From: Capitulum mitella
Lineage: Eukaryota; Arthropoda; Thecostraca; Pollicipedomorpha; Pollicipedidae
Assembly: GCA_030062745.1 (NCBI GenBank)
Contig: CP099841.1
Span: forward strand, 32,914,368 to 32,978,367
Reading direction: 5' to 3'
Length of the DNA stretch: 64,000 bases
In this document: piece after piece, positions 1 to 41,558 of the stretch
Layout: each line of letters begins with the position of its first letter
How positions within the stretch are numbered: position 1 is the first letter of the stretch
The notes under the pieces: generated by a model
The model's database searches: none
What the model was told of the DNA's origin: nothing
The model's input: only the letters and a program-made list of their open reading frames with translations
Made by a program: the position numbers and the translations under genes

Positions 1-255
1 GGCTATACTAAGTTGGGATCTTTGTAGACATGCCACATCTTCGGCAAAACTGAACGTACCATGTTTCGTCAACACACCCTGTTGCAGCAATGAAGAATAG
101 GATTTAAAACGTCGCGGCCTGTTATTTAATGGTTGTCTCAGTCACACATTTCATCCTTTTAATACTGAGCTCTGAAACACCCATCCGACTGACTTTGAGA
201 CCCTATTTGGACAGACGCAGCTGACCGACACTCATTACTCCATGCGCCAGCTGAC
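1..255. other. Malic enzyme intron 9, partial
   Basis: This starts at the GTCAGC donor (255-250, minus strand) and runs off the window. I see no exon and no repeat in it. Confidence 0.8.
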
Positions 256-29406
<29,151 letters not shown>

Positions 29407-29599
29407 GACACTGGGGCAGGCGGCGTGCTATCGGCCGGCCGCCGCGTGGCTGGCCCGCGGCACGGTCACGCCCACCTGGCCCGGAGCGCAGCCACGCCTC
29501 GCTCGGGCGAGCACTTCCACGCGCCGCCGCCCGACAGACTTTCGCTTTCGGTGGCGCGGCCGCGTGGTTGGAGCTGAGGTGGATCTACCGCCAGGGCAG

Positions 29600-30260
29600 A
29601 AGTGATATGCAGCGGCTGTCAGGGCAGATGTGATGTGCAGCGGCTGTCGGGGGCAAATGCCGAGTCCGGCCCTTTGTTGGGAGTCACTGCCGCGGTGGAC
29701 CTGTTGTGGCGCTGCGGCGATGCACATGTTGTGACAGCTGCCATGGCGGACTTGTTACCGTAGCAGCTGCTACGGTGGGCCTGTTGTCGGGACAGCCGCC
29801 ACGGTAGACCTGTTATCGCGGCAGCTGCCATCGTGGACCTATTGTTGGGGTGGCTGCTGCGGTGGACCTGTTGTCGGGTTGGCTGCTGCGGTGGACCTGT
29901 TACCGGGGTGGCTGCTGCGGTGGACCTATTGTCGGGGTGGCTGCTGCGGTGGACCTATTGTCGGGGTGGCTGCTGCGGTGGACCTGTTGTCGGGGTGGCT
30001 GCTGCGGTGGCCCTGTTGCTGGGGTGGCTGCTGCGGTGGACCTGTTGTCGGGGTGGCTGCTGCGGTGGACCTGTTGTCGGGGTGGCTGCTGCGGCGGCCC
30101 TGTTGTCGGGGTGGCTGCTGCGGTGGACCTGTTGTCGGGGTGGCCGCTGCGGTGGCCCTGTTGTCGGGGTGGCTGTTGCGGTGGACCTGTTGCCGGAATG
30201 GTTGCCTTGATGGACCTGTTGCCGGGATGGCGCTGCGGTGGGGCTGTTATTGGAGCAGCT
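29600..30260. repeat. 29-bp minisatellite upstream of malic enzyme exon 1
   Basis: The regular core 29833-30190 has period 29 bp (unit starts at 29851, 29880, ...), built from TGGCTGCTGCGG, TGGACCTGTTGTC and GGGG. Decayed copies extend to ~29600 and ~30260. Because 29 is not a multiple of three, three frames and both strands appear open. It lies in the presumed promoter/5' UTR of the minus-strand gene. Confidence 0.92.
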
Positions 30261-31735
30261 GTTGTTGAGCGCGGCTCGTAATGACAACAGATAGCCCTGT
30301 CGGTGACGGCCTGCACGGCTGAGAGGCCGTCTGGCAGCAGAGGCGCCTGGTCACTGGCTGCATCCGACCAGGGATGGCTGCTGAGTCCAACGCAGAATCA
30401 GTCCTCAGTGGCGGCGCTCGCTCAGGGCACGTCCGGGCACAAAAAGTCACCAGGATGACCGAGCTACTCGGCTCGAGGGCCGGTAGGTCTGAGAAGCCTG
30501 AGCAGGCTTCTGAAGGTGGATCTAGCCTGTTACCTTGACAAGGGCAGAGTCGAATAAGGGTCTGTGTTGGGATGAGTACTACGCTTTTGTATACGTCTGA
30601 GCAAAGCTTACTTATGTATTTACCGCGTTCCGTAGTGCCATACAGGTATCCAAAAGTGGCTATTTTGTAACAGTGTCATTCATGACGAGGTATACGAGGA
30701 CTCACGGGCTCGAAAGCTAAAGTCATAGTAGCAAAAGTAATCGCCAGTTTGCAAAGAAAGTGATAGCATCAATGAGTTTGTTTAGGAATGAAAAAGTTTA
30801 TGTCACGTTTGAGAACGCCGAAAGAAGCACAATACCGCTTAGCTGCAGGTAAGGAGTTCGACGTTGTCACCGCCCTGTACCGGAAACAGTTTTTTGACCG
30901 TTTTTAGGCGCGGCACCTTTCTTGACGTTTGCAAGACGGTGCTGTCACAGAAGCCAGGGTGCAACGACGAGAAATGTCCGATTTCCGTGTTGACAAATAC
31001 TTCAGAGCGTTTGGGACGTCGCTGTCATGTATGAAGCGATACGTCTGGGCAAGTCATAGAAAACGACAGTCGCGTCGAGATTAGGCCAACAGTAACTTCG
31101 GAAGAATGTGTTTAATTATTCAAGGCTAGAAGAGAACCAGCACTTAGCTGGATTACTTTCAATGTCTGACAACCCCAAGGCATGTTACCGTCAACAAGCA
31201 CGCCAAGAATTTTTGCACGGCGTGCAAAAAAGCGGTTTTCAAGTGGCGTCCTCCAGACCTTCAGACAGTCCTGGTTAGGGTCGGACGTGCAGGTCGCCGC
31301 TGTCGTTTGCGCTTGTTTACATATCCAGCGAGCGAGCCGCCCAGCCCGGGGCTCTGAGCGGCGCGGCTCGGCCGAGCCGGACGGCGGGCAACAGCCGTTC
31401 ATCGTCAGCGAGATGCCCTGGTCACCACAGGAAGGAACGGACTCCATCTTCAGCGACGCCGAGGACACGAGCGAGCCTCAGGTCTTCAGTGCCCGTCACA
31501 CGACACAACAGACCCTGTCGTCGAACCTGCAGAGGCGAATATCGACCGATTGTCCGCGGTCAGCAGTCAGGTGAAACCCGACAGACCTCTGTTCCGAAAC
31601 CGATGAAAGGCCTGGAAATCACCAGCAGGCGCAGCGCCGAAGACCGGTCAGCGGTGTGTAGAAGGTGACCTCTGACTGCAGCTGGTTCAAAGCTGATCGC
31701 AGGCAACTAGGTGAATGTGAAGGTGCTAGCTGTAA
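30261..31735. other. Intergenic region between the 29-bp array and a TTAA element
   Basis: Mixed sequence. A GC-richer segment at ~31.3-31.58 kb has an open plus frame (…EMPWSPQEGTDSIFSDAEDT…) ending at AG|GTGAAA. It is not recognised, and I cannot tell an exon from chance. Confidence 0.35.
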
Positions 31736-32955
31736 TTAACCCGCGCATGACCGTCGGTCCGTTTCGAACATGGGCGACGGGGGAGGCAGTTGGTCGCCCC
31801 CCTCTAACTCAAGAATGGTTGGTCGCACGACAAAAATAAGCATACCGTTTGAAGGTTTGTGGCGAGTAAAGCTCGAAACTGGTCTCGTTTTTAGTTTTAG
31901 GGAACATGTAAGCAATTTACGCCTTATATATGCTTTCTCATAGCCGACTGCATGAGACCGAGAAATGGCCTGAATCTCAAGGGCTGTGACTAAAAACGCA
32001 TAGGTAAAGGCACCAGTGCACAAGCAAAGGCCCGCGGATGCCGTTACACATCTAATTTCCCAGATTTGTTCAATATATACACCGAAACGTTGAGCTAAAG
32101 ATAAAGCATTTCTCGCGACAGCTGCAGGCGTGCGCTGCTGCCGTATGCAGTAACAAATTGACGGTAACTAATTTTAGCGTTCCTTTATTTTTGCGAAAAA
32201 AGACGATCTATGTATATTTTATTGATCTTAGAGGTTCTTGTGATGGTTTTTCATGCTTAAATTTTGGAAAAATTCATTAGTTACCAATCTACGCAATTGG
32301 CGGGGCTTTATGCACGAATGCCTGTTTATTTCCCAAATATGCTGTTTTTGCAAACTTTCTGGGGTTCCTGGTATTACTTACGTCTGTGCAAGCTAGTTAC
32401 GCCATTTTCTACCCATTCTGAGTAATTCATCGCTGATTTTGACGGTGGTACATTTTGGCTCACTACGGTTATTCGTGACCTGACCTCAGGTCAATGGCTG
32501 GAAGTCATTGATACTTTGCCCAATGACGGTAACTAGATGTCTTCTTGACTCCACACTAAAAATGTTATGAAATATTCCGTCAATTTCCGAAAAAAACGAC
32601 GACATGTCTTAAAAATGAGCTTGACCTCAGGTCAATGACCCCGAAAATTCCGAAAAATCTGAGATAGCAGATTTGTTGCATGTATCACGATCACTAATCC
32701 CTGAAAGTATTACTGAGATATCTTGTTTTGCGAAAAAGTAACAGGGCGCTAAACTTTTTTGGACATAGGTCTGTTTGACCTGACCTAGGTCAGGTGCCTG
32801 ACCTGACCTGAGGTCAAAATTTTGGCACGAGATGTAAAATTGATGAAGCAAAAGGTACACAAAGTTTTGTGACTCTGTGTTTGTTCGTTCTCTCGCAATC
32901 CCAGAAAAACCTCAGGGGGCAGTCAACTGCCCCCCCCCAGTCGGGGACGGGCTAA
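31736..32955. mobile_element. Family 1 TTAA element, copy 2 (1.22 kb)
   Basis: It begins TTAACCCGCGC (31736) and ends CGGGCTAA (32955), where the right TTAA has decayed to CTAA. It is colinear with copy 1 at 17675-18895, with small indels and shorter G/C runs. It carries the same AGGTCAATGACCC at 32629-32641. Confidence 0.8.
32629..32641. promoter_or_regulatory. EcRE-like inverted repeat, second copy
   Basis: Same IR-1 sequence as 18564-18576, in the same position of the element. It is intact although neighbouring bases differ. Confidence 0.45.
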
Positions 32956-32966
32956 GCAGATGATAA

Positions 32967-33483
32967 ATGACACCCAGGCGAGCATCATCGTTTCTCTGGA
33001 AGCTAAAATAACATCTGTGCTTAGGAAAATGGAGTTGCTCGAGGCCGGCGACTACACAAAGACAGCGAGATCAAACTGATTCAATATCAGGTTGAAGAGA
33101 CCCAAAAAGAGAATCCAACTTTTAGGGAATATGTTGAGACCATGCACCTGAAGAGGAGACAGAAGTCTCTGATAACGACGTGTCGAGATCCCAGGCCCCG
33201 CCAGATGATGAAGAAACTAAGAAAAAAACAGTCGGGCCCCTTTCTGAAAGATTTCCCGACATCAAACTCGAAAAAGGGATTTACAAACCGTGCATCTCCT
33301 TGGAGGAGACAACAAAGCAACCTGCAACTTTATGCGAACGTCAACAAAAGATTCATTTTGTGAGAAACGATTTAAGCCGGCAAAAAGGGCACGTCTCTCG
33401 CAAACAGCTCGCACTTTTCATTATCAACGAATACCCGACTGCTGACAACAGGTCGATTTTCAACGCGCCTCTCGAAGTTTGAC
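32967..33483 (+). pseudogene. Possible relict coding segment, unidentified
   Basis: Three overlapping plus-frame pieces look protein-like in amino-acid mix: INDTQASIIVSLEAKITS (near 32967-33080), EIKLIQYQVEETQKENP (33066-33170) and the 100-codon stretch 33180-33482, which includes GHVSRKQLALFIINEYPTAD and then stops. Joining them needs two frame changes, so if real it is a broken gene, likely from a mobile element. It sits exactly between two TTAA elements. No family was recognised. Confidence 0.3.
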
Positions 33484-33539
33484 GGACCCGGCAGGGTCTG
33501 TCGGGTTATTCTATCAAAACTTTGCGGTTACTGAGCATT

Positions 33540-34810
33540 TTAACCTGGCACCGCCTGGCGTGTTTTTGTATCCGCAACCGCCTGGGGGAGTCAAAAAGGG
33601 CACCGCTTGTTATCTCAGGATCTAACCGTCGGATCTGAATCGGTCTACAGCCAATCAATAGCCCTGGGTTTTGCGTTTCGGAAAATACTATGTTAGTCCT
33701 TGTCGCGTTGACTGAAAAGTCACAGGTCACGTAAGACACATAACACGACGTCGGAAAAACTGACACCGGTTCGTACATCATATCATCGGCAATACTGGTC
33801 TTAGAGCTTTCAATTGGGTATCAAACAAAAGGACACAATCTTTCTGCATCAGAAACATACCAAAATGTTAAAAACTGTCCGGTCAAGGTCAGTCAGGCGA
33901 AATATTGCTCTTACTTTATATGCAAAAGAACGATACTTATTTGCTGTCGTTTTGATCCACGTGACAAAAAGGACGACAGTGAAATCTTCTGATGATCAGT
34001 TTCGCATTATCTGCTTTTCATCCAGTCAAGGTCACTTTAGGTCAGGTCAAATAAGGTTGCATTTCTCTTCCTGACAAAGAGCAAGATTTACTCGCTGGGA
34101 TTCTTTACTGCGTCAAGTACAGAACTAAAAGGATATCTCGTTGTAATTAAATGTCCTCTGTCTGCTTTTTATCGGATCAAGATCAGGCCAGGCGAGAGAC
34201 AGAAGGTCATTCCTCTTTTTTTAACAATGGTCACTCTTTGCTGCTACTGAACGATCTTCCGCAGAAAATGCAGCATTTCATTTTGTATTGGCATCTACCT
34301 ATGACGTGACCTGATGCGACCTCACGTTGCATTTGGTGAACCTTGCTAAAAGCCGCGTATAGGTTTACTTGTCTGGCTCGAACAATGGGAAAGGTCAGCG
34401 GAAGCCACTTCTATCACCCACAATGCAAACCAGTCCAGTTGCCATCATGCAAGTGACCTAGCATGACCTCTAATGCTAGCGTCCCACGGTTTTACGTCCT
34501 TTTGAAGACCGTGTCCTATGTAATTCAAAATATCGTATGCATTACATTCGCGAATATTATCAAAATAAACCAGGCATAATTGCGCCACCACGCAAAGAGA
34601 CAAAAACGTGCATGCAAGGGTTCACTTATGACGTCATGTCTTCATGACCTGACCTAGCATGGAAATGGCTTTAATGTCAGAATACGTAAAACTGATCTAT
34701 GAACAGGTACTGAAAGTTTGGTTGGGCTGCCTCGAACAGTTCAGAAGTTATTCACAAAAAAAGACCGAGGACAGATCCTATTTGACTCCCTCCAGGCGGT
34801 GGCAGGTTAA
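33540..34810 (+). mobile_element. Family 3 TTAA element, copy A (1.27 kb)
   Basis: Flanked by TTAA at 33540-33543 and 34807-34810. Termini are TTAACCTGGCACCGCCTGG on the left and, inverted, TTAACCTGCCACCGCCTGG on the right. It has no long ORF. It matches 41559-42812 in inverted orientation over its whole length. Confidence 0.85.
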
Positions 34811-37471
34811 TGTTCCTCCAACGATGCGCTCAACCGGGAACATCAAACGAATGAATGTACCGGATGTTAAGGCATGTTTTTAGGTATAAGTACGATTATC
34901 TTTTTTTTTGCAAAATAGCACCATTTAGTTCCGAAACAAGAAAGAACGATACAGTTTTGCGAGCGCTAGTCATCTTGGAAGGTCATTGCCCCCTTATTTC
35001 CGAGACACGGTAGGTTCCGTCTAAACAAAAGTTTCAGATTTTAGCAAACACAAAGTACCGCCGTACTGCGTATCATTACCATGTTTACGTAGAACTAAAA
35101 ACTTCCCGCAGCTCTGTTTGTCCTCCGTGATGAGGTAAAGCATTCCCATTGTAGACATCTGCGTTTAGAGAACGAGACGTAGGCACCAGTCCATGTTTCA
35201 CGCCATGACTCAGTGGTCGCCAAACTTCGTAGCGTCAACAAAAAGCCATCGTAGCTTTATTTTGGACACGTCTATGGATAAGAGACCCGTCTTGCAGTCG
35301 GCGCTCTGCGCGCGCCGTCTCGTTGGCCGGAAACAGGCGAGAGGAGGCAATGCAGTGCGGTCTGCTGTCCTGTTGCTGCTGTGCTGCTGCTGACCGACCA
35401 GGCGCGTTCAGTGCCCGCGCTCGGTGACGTCACTGGCCGATGTCTTTCGCGGCGCATGACGTCAGTCGCTGCCACCAGACGCCAGTTACCCGCGGCGGCT
35501 GGCGTCTCCAGTTGGTGCGGCGCCCACGGGACGCGTGTTGCGTGTCGTTCCACGTAGTTGGTCGCTGATGTCTCGTGTTTATACAGTAAGGGGTTAACCG
35601 TTTCCGCCTTTGCACGCGAGGGCGACCTCCGCGGCGGTACGAAGAATCTGCAGCTTCTGCGGCGGTCAGCTCGGCTGCATGCCTCGTGGGTCAAAATCCT
35701 TGCAGATGAGCTTTTTATGTATGCCATTTCACCGTGCGTGACGCACAAGCACATTTCCACATGTAATGATGTTTGTGGTTTCCAGACGACGGACGAATTA
35801 CGAACCGCTGCCTGGAGGGTGTCTGAAGTATAGTGGCGACTTCTCAAACACCATGTAAACACCGTTAGCGCCATTAAATTCATTAAAATTACATTGACGA
35901 CATTAAGTTATTTAAACATACTTGCGCCTGGGAGATGAAAGCTGGCCAAACATAGGTGGCTGGAACAGGCATCTCTGTTTGCCAAAGGCCAGTCGAGCAA
36001 AATGATTCGTCTTAAAAAAACGGACTCCAGCCATCTCGTCACGTGCTCGGAATAGGATTCGACTTTTCATGCAGGACTCAAACTTCGTACTTTGACTCAG
36101 GCTTCTCCTCCCGAACTTGGACTTGGAATTAACGTTTTTAGGTATGATATCGTTTCGTTCCTGGAATCATCAGATTGAACAGATGCTGAAACAGACTCGG
36201 ACTCGAACTCAGTGAATCCGGACTCAGACTCGGAATGAGATCCATTGTTCTGAACTCAAACTCAGATGAGGACAGGGCTCGTTGTGACACTGTGGCAACA
36301 TGCCCAAACACGTTACCACGCCATGACATTGTGTTTCCAGCCAGCTGCGAGCCCAGACCCAATGCTGTCTTTCACCTGCTCTTGGGCAATAGTCAGCTAT
36401 ATATTACAGGGTCGTCAGGCATCGATAAAAGAAAGAGGTCAGAAGGAACAGAAGGAAGGGATCAATGGGACAGGTGCCTCTGTTGTGCGAAATTACAAAT
36501 ACAAATAGACAAACTATCTGAAGGCAAGGAAAAATGAAAAGCGAGGTAACTGACATGTAGCTAACGACGTCCTCCTCCACTTTTCACAAGTGCTTTTTAA
36601 AGTAGTAGTTCACCACACCAGACTGTTTTGCACCAGAAAAAGGGTCCAGGTCACCTTTGCATTCCTATGATGAAATGCATTGTTGCCATCCTTGAAAGGG
36701 ACCAGAGGCAATGAGCCAACATCGATGCCATGTCCCGGCACTGTTTCTTTTAACCCGCGCGAAGTCGTGGTCCCGGCCCCACACTTACGGCGAAAAACGC
36801 ATTAAAAACACAAAACCACACCAAAAAAGCATCAACGGCTCCACCGATTTTAACAATTCGAACGTCAAACCACAGTTCTGGACGGCGCGACCACAGCGAA
36901 AATAGTTTTGTTTGTTCCATGTTTATGATAAGGTCACAAGTCAAGGTCATATGCCTAGTTCTGGTAGCTTGACTTATTTTCAGTCCTGCATCCAGGGGTG
37001 TCATTTTGTTTAAATGATTGGTTAGGCCGAGCCGAGGGTCGGACAGCCTAACCTACTGTGGTATGATTGGACATCCGCTTAGTCTGGCTGCGTCTCGACG
37101 ACCCTTCGCCCGCCAGGCTCACACACGCGTCCCAACGTCCCCACGCTTTATTTCCGACTGCCGCCGACGCCGACTGCCCCCGACGTCGCCGCACATGTCG
37201 GCCTGAAACCCGATCTGCGCCCGGGGTCGGCTCCTCAGTCCCGACGTTAAAATAACACTGTGAAGGCTTAAACTAAATGATGGCGGGAACGGCTCTGCCT
37301 GGATCCAGGATCGGCACACTTGGCGACAGCAGGACGGCCTCGCTCACCAACAAAGACCACACCTACCCCGAAATAATAGGTCTCTCAACGGATTTAGCCA
37401 ACTTCATTTCTACTGTGTACAGTTTTTCCGTCCTTTTATGATTTTGAAAATACATGAAACGAGAAACGACA

Positions 37472-37497
37472 CACACACATATATATATATATATATG

Positions 37498-37580
<83 letters not shown>
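37472..37580. repeat. CA/TA compound microsatellite
   Basis: Alternating (CA)n and (TA)n runs: ACACACAC, TATATA, then (AC)n and a (TA) run of about 25 units. Confidence 0.97.
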
Positions 37581-37583
<3 letters not shown>

Positions 37584-37599
37584 ACATTACCAGGGTCCT

Positions 37600-38430
37600 T
37601 GTTAAGCACGAGAAGGCCTCTCGTAACTCACCAGGAGGCCTACTCAGCATTAGACACCAGAAAAATCTCTCTCTCTGCCTCAAGAGGCCTCTGCTTACCG
37701 ACAGGGGAGGCCTCTCCTATCGCAGGAGGCCAGTTCGCCGCCACAGATACAGGAGTTATCAATACGGGAGGTTCTTTTTCGTCACAAATAGACTCTTATC
37801 GCCAGAAGAGGCTATTCCATCGCCAAAGGCTGCCCCATTGCTGTTCCAGAAGGTTTTCCCTTAACAGGAGCCCCCCCCCCCCAATCACGGACCGTGGCGT
37901 ACCCGAGGGGAGGGCGAAGGGGACAGCCGCCTCTCTCCTGAACGGTTCGGGAGACCAATGGTGGAGTTGGGAGGATCCTCGAACGCCGCAGGAGGCCCCT
38001 GAGCCTCGCTGGAGGTAACCGCATGCTTCAGGAGGTTTCCCTGAACACCCGAGGAGTCCTCGCAACATGACAGGTAGCCTTCTGGGCACCGCGAGAGGAC
38101 GCTGTAGCGGTACAAGAGGCCGCGGCAGCGCCACAAAAGGCTCCTGTTGGTCTCGGAGATTCCCCCCCCCCCTCCAAAACTAATCCTCAAGAGGCTCATG
38201 TGGGAGTCAGTGGAGGTCTCTGAACCCCGATAGAGGGCCAACACATACTCTGGGAAGTTTTCCTGAACGCCACAGGACGCCAACTGAGAACAAAAAGAGT
38301 CTTCCCTCTCTTCCTCCCCCCTCCCCCCGCTTGCCGCTGGAGGCACCTGTGACGCCACAGGAGGTCCCCAAATGTCAGAGTGGCCCCAAAATCAAGGAAG
38401 CCTCCGACACCCAGGAGACCCATTTCTATC
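37600..38430. repeat. Degenerate AGGAGGCC-CT minisatellite
   Basis: (C)AGGAGGCC(T) or AAGAGGCC(T) words recur every ~30-40 bp with C-rich tracts (37870, 38160) between. It is strongly diverged. Confidence 0.65.
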
Positions 38431-39084
38431 CTTCCCCGCGCTCGCTTGGACCCGTTACGAGGTCCATGCTTTTACAGAATCTGTCATTTTATAGTTGAAA
38501 AGCATGGAAGCTTGAAAGAACTGGCGGGTTAGCAGGAGCCTTAAAACCGATTGCTCGTCTCTGCAGTATCGCTAAAAAAAATTTCTAGCTACCATGCGTA
38601 ATTAGCTATAGAGTTCGGCACTTCATACATTACTGATGTTTTATGCTTCATGCGTAATCGGCTTTAGAGTTAGATACTTTATACAAAACATGCCGATACG
38701 AATTCTCCCTGAAGAAGTCAAGCAGATGCTCTAAACGACATCAGGAGCTATGACGTGGCATACTGAACACCAGGGCCTGACGGCAGCAGCAACAACTGCG
38801 ATGCGGCGAGTCGACAGCGAGAGCAGGAGTGGCGCGCTGCTGGCGATGATATTGATTGGCTGTTCGAAATTACCGAGCTGTGTCCAGAATTACCCAAGTC
38901 CAAGATTTGTCCTTAAAAATTACTGCAGACAAACGGATACTGAGAACAGCAAAACAAGATGATGCATTATAGATTTAAGAGAGGCCTTTCACCAGAATGT
39001 TTTTTGGCTAACTTGCGTCTACGCAGAAATAAGCTATCACTGATATGTAACAAGCGTCCGAAATTACCCAAATTTCGCGGAATA

Positions 39085-39085
<1 letters not shown>

Positions 39086-39125
<40 letters not shown>

Positions 39126-39131
39126 ATATTC
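39086..39131. repeat. TA microsatellite
   Basis: A run of ~16 TA units followed by GTATGTATATATT. Confidence 0.95.
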
Positions 39132-40449
39132 CATCTGGAATCTATGCTAAACATATATGATTTAAGATATTTAATAAAAATAACGCTGGTAGGGCTCAAA
39201 GGAACATTGGAAGGACCCAAATCAATACTGGCAGGGCTCAGGCCCCACCAGGTCTAGAAAACGACACCCGTGTCTACATCCTATTTCACCCCAGTTGAGC
39301 ATAATTTTATCTGAGTAGCACACACACGTTACACATGTCCAAAATTAAGTATGGGAGGTCGGCCAAATAATTAAGGGATGCAGGTTAAGGTCAAATGCAT
39401 GCATATTTACCCCGGTGTAATGCTTTAGCCTCAGCACAAAATATCTCAGGTATTGCCCGTATGACGGATGTTGTTTAGGGACCAGTCCACCGAGTTTCTA
39501 TATAATGAAGGTCGTAGCTTATGATGGAAAGATATGAAACCTAGAGACGAGTCCAGATATTTAGCCTCATTAGTGGTGTTGTAGCTGTTTCCAACATGCA
39601 TATAGCATATGAATTCAGTATGACACGACCATTTACAACCTATGAGATTTCATGACGCGGCTATTTCGAACGTCGATTATTTGAAACCTCAAACGCATGC
39701 TCACAGTACTAACTTCCCGCATGTTACTTCGACCTTTTAGAGCGTCTCCTATTTTTTCTTACTACTGGACAAAATGTAATCTCTGCATCCGTGTAGTTCT
39801 AGACAACTTTAGGACGCAGAAGAGTTCTGAAATACAAAATTTGCAAGGATGTTGTCTCGCATTGTTTGATCGAAAATCGACTGCATTTTGCTTTTTTCTA
39901 CGCATTTCGTTCGGCCTGTTCTTGACCTTGGCCAAAAGTCCCCGGACGTGACTCACCATGACATTTTTTAAGGTGGACTGAAATAGTTGGAGAATGCAGG
40001 AGAAGACTCCTTGGAGGCAAGGAAATCTTCAGATTGTCTTTGCCAGAATTTGTAAAACTATAGTGAGAAAAGTGCAGAAACATATGCTGATGCCTTTTCT
40101 GGTTCTGAGACACTGCAAAAGTCGTCCAGTCTCGGGTAGAAAATACGGTCAGGGGTGAAGGTAGGTCATCTCTTTGGATCTTGCCATGTCGTGTTTCTTT
40201 AAGATGTTAACTCGAAATTTTGGCCAAATAATTTCGTCGCATAGTTTTTTCAGATGCCTTTCCGGCTTTACCCAAGAATTTGCAAACTTGAAAAATTGCG
40301 CATTGCGATTTTCATATTCATGATTTTTAGGAAGTCATGGAAATATTTGTTTTCAGAAGATTTGAGGTACCAGTTTAACTGTACCCCATAGGTGCTCTGA
40401 TCTCATGTTTTCAGAAATATGCCCCTTTATATTGTTACGTTCTATCGCA

Positions 40450-40535
40450 GAGCCGTTACTTATGTATGACATGTTAGCAGACTCGTAAGGTGTTTACTTC
40501 TCATGCAGGTGAGAGGGTTCGATTCCTGGCTACAG
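40450..40535 (+). repeat. Weak tRNA-like (SINE head?) sequence
   Basis: GGGTTCGATTCC at ~40515 matches an internal Pol III box B, and TAGCAGACTCGTAAGG ~45 bp earlier is a poor box A. The stems do not close, so it is not a working tRNA. Confidence 0.3.
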
Positions 40536-40682
40536 ATGTGGTGCTTTCTTTACTCGCATGCGCTCTTGCTTCCCGGTCTTGTCCCTCTCCCTCATTGTTT
40601 GCTGACCCCTGACCACGTCATCCTAACTTGACCTCAGTAGCGGGTCGGCAAGCGACAGGCAGTCGGCCTCCCGACTCGCTCC

Positions 40683-40850
40683 CGTGCGCGCTGGCCCAGG
40701 GCTACACTCTGAGGCGCACTCCTTGTTCTCCTCATTCTTCCCGTGCGCGCTGGCTCAGGGCTACTCTCTGAGGCGCACTCCTTGTCCTCCCCATCCTTCC
40801 TGTGCGCGCTGGCTCAGGGCTACTCCCTGAGGCGCACTCCTTGTCCTTTC
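40683..40850. repeat. 59-bp tandem repeat, three copies
   Basis: Units begin at 40683, 40742 and 40801, each with TGCGCGCTGGC(T/C)CAGGGCTAC, CTGAGGCGCACTCC and TTGT(T/C)C. Divergence is under ~10%. GAGGCGCAC recurs alone at ~41048. Confidence 0.92.
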
Positions 40851-41558
40851 CTGACATCTCCTCGCACACTTCTTACTCATTTTGTCTCCTTGCTGGTGGA
40901 GACATGTAGCCACAGATCTGTTTGTGGCAAGCCGGTTTGCTCCGTCGTTATCTGTATTTCTGTTGGTCTGTTCGATGGAGCACAATTAATAGAAGGCTTG
41001 TTTCCGAGATCCAGAAGGTGTTTTCGGTTGGCTTCTTGACGAGGTCCTGAGGCGCACGGCGACGGTGGGGCGTAACAATATACTATAGTCTTTTTAGATG
41101 AAACGTAGCCCTGTAGTTGGACAGAGTGTCAGATGATGTGACGCCACTGCGACGTCATTCTATCCTGATGCATGCTGGTTTGAAGCTTGTTCTTTTGTGA
41201 TGCGGTGCAGAATTAATGGGAGGAAGATAATGATAGTTTCTTATCGATATCTCCACGCATTTTCTGATTATCTTTCCCCTTGGTGGGGCGAAAGACGCCC
41301 TACCAGGGACAATGCATGGTTAAACCATAACATAAACATGTCATCGTGATATGAGCGTCTAGTCCTAATCACCGCCAACCATCAGATTCAAATGTTTACA
41401 GCTTCTTCTGATTCAAGACCTCCAAAAACCTTGCCTTGCTGAAGCAGAACTGCGGCAGTATTCATGTCATTTTAGTTCTCATTTTTATGTTTCTGTTTTT
41501 CATTTAGTCGTTTTTAAGCATTGTTATTCTCTCCAAAATCCTAGTGGGCTCCATTGCT

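Larger units (their letters stand above)
36990..39268. mobile_element. Possible larger relative of the 20.8-kb MITE
   Basis: CAGGGGTGTCATTTT near 36992 and, inverted, GGGTGTCGTTTT near 39267 resemble the termini of 20835-21302. Internal TCTCAACGGATTTAG (~37381) and CCCAAATCAA (~39208) also match. If so, the ~1.5 kb between 37.6 and 39.07 kb is extra to the shorter copy. The boundaries are uncertain. Confidence 0.3.
34811..41558. other. Intergenic region
   Basis: It contains GC-rich sequence with two CRE octamers (35425, 35457), GACTCGGACTC-type words at ~36.2 kb, a microsatellite-rich 37.4-37.6 kb, a degenerate AGGAGGCC repeat at 37.6-38.43 kb, a TA microsatellite at 39.09 kb and a 59-bp repeat at 40.68-40.85 kb. 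There is a possible tRNA-like box B at ~40.51 kb. No protein gene was recognised. Confidence 0.6.

Noticed and set aside
29833..30316. Repetitive frames of 110-143 codons on both strands
   Set aside because: The 29-bp minisatellite reads open in three frames on both strands, which shows lack of coding selection.
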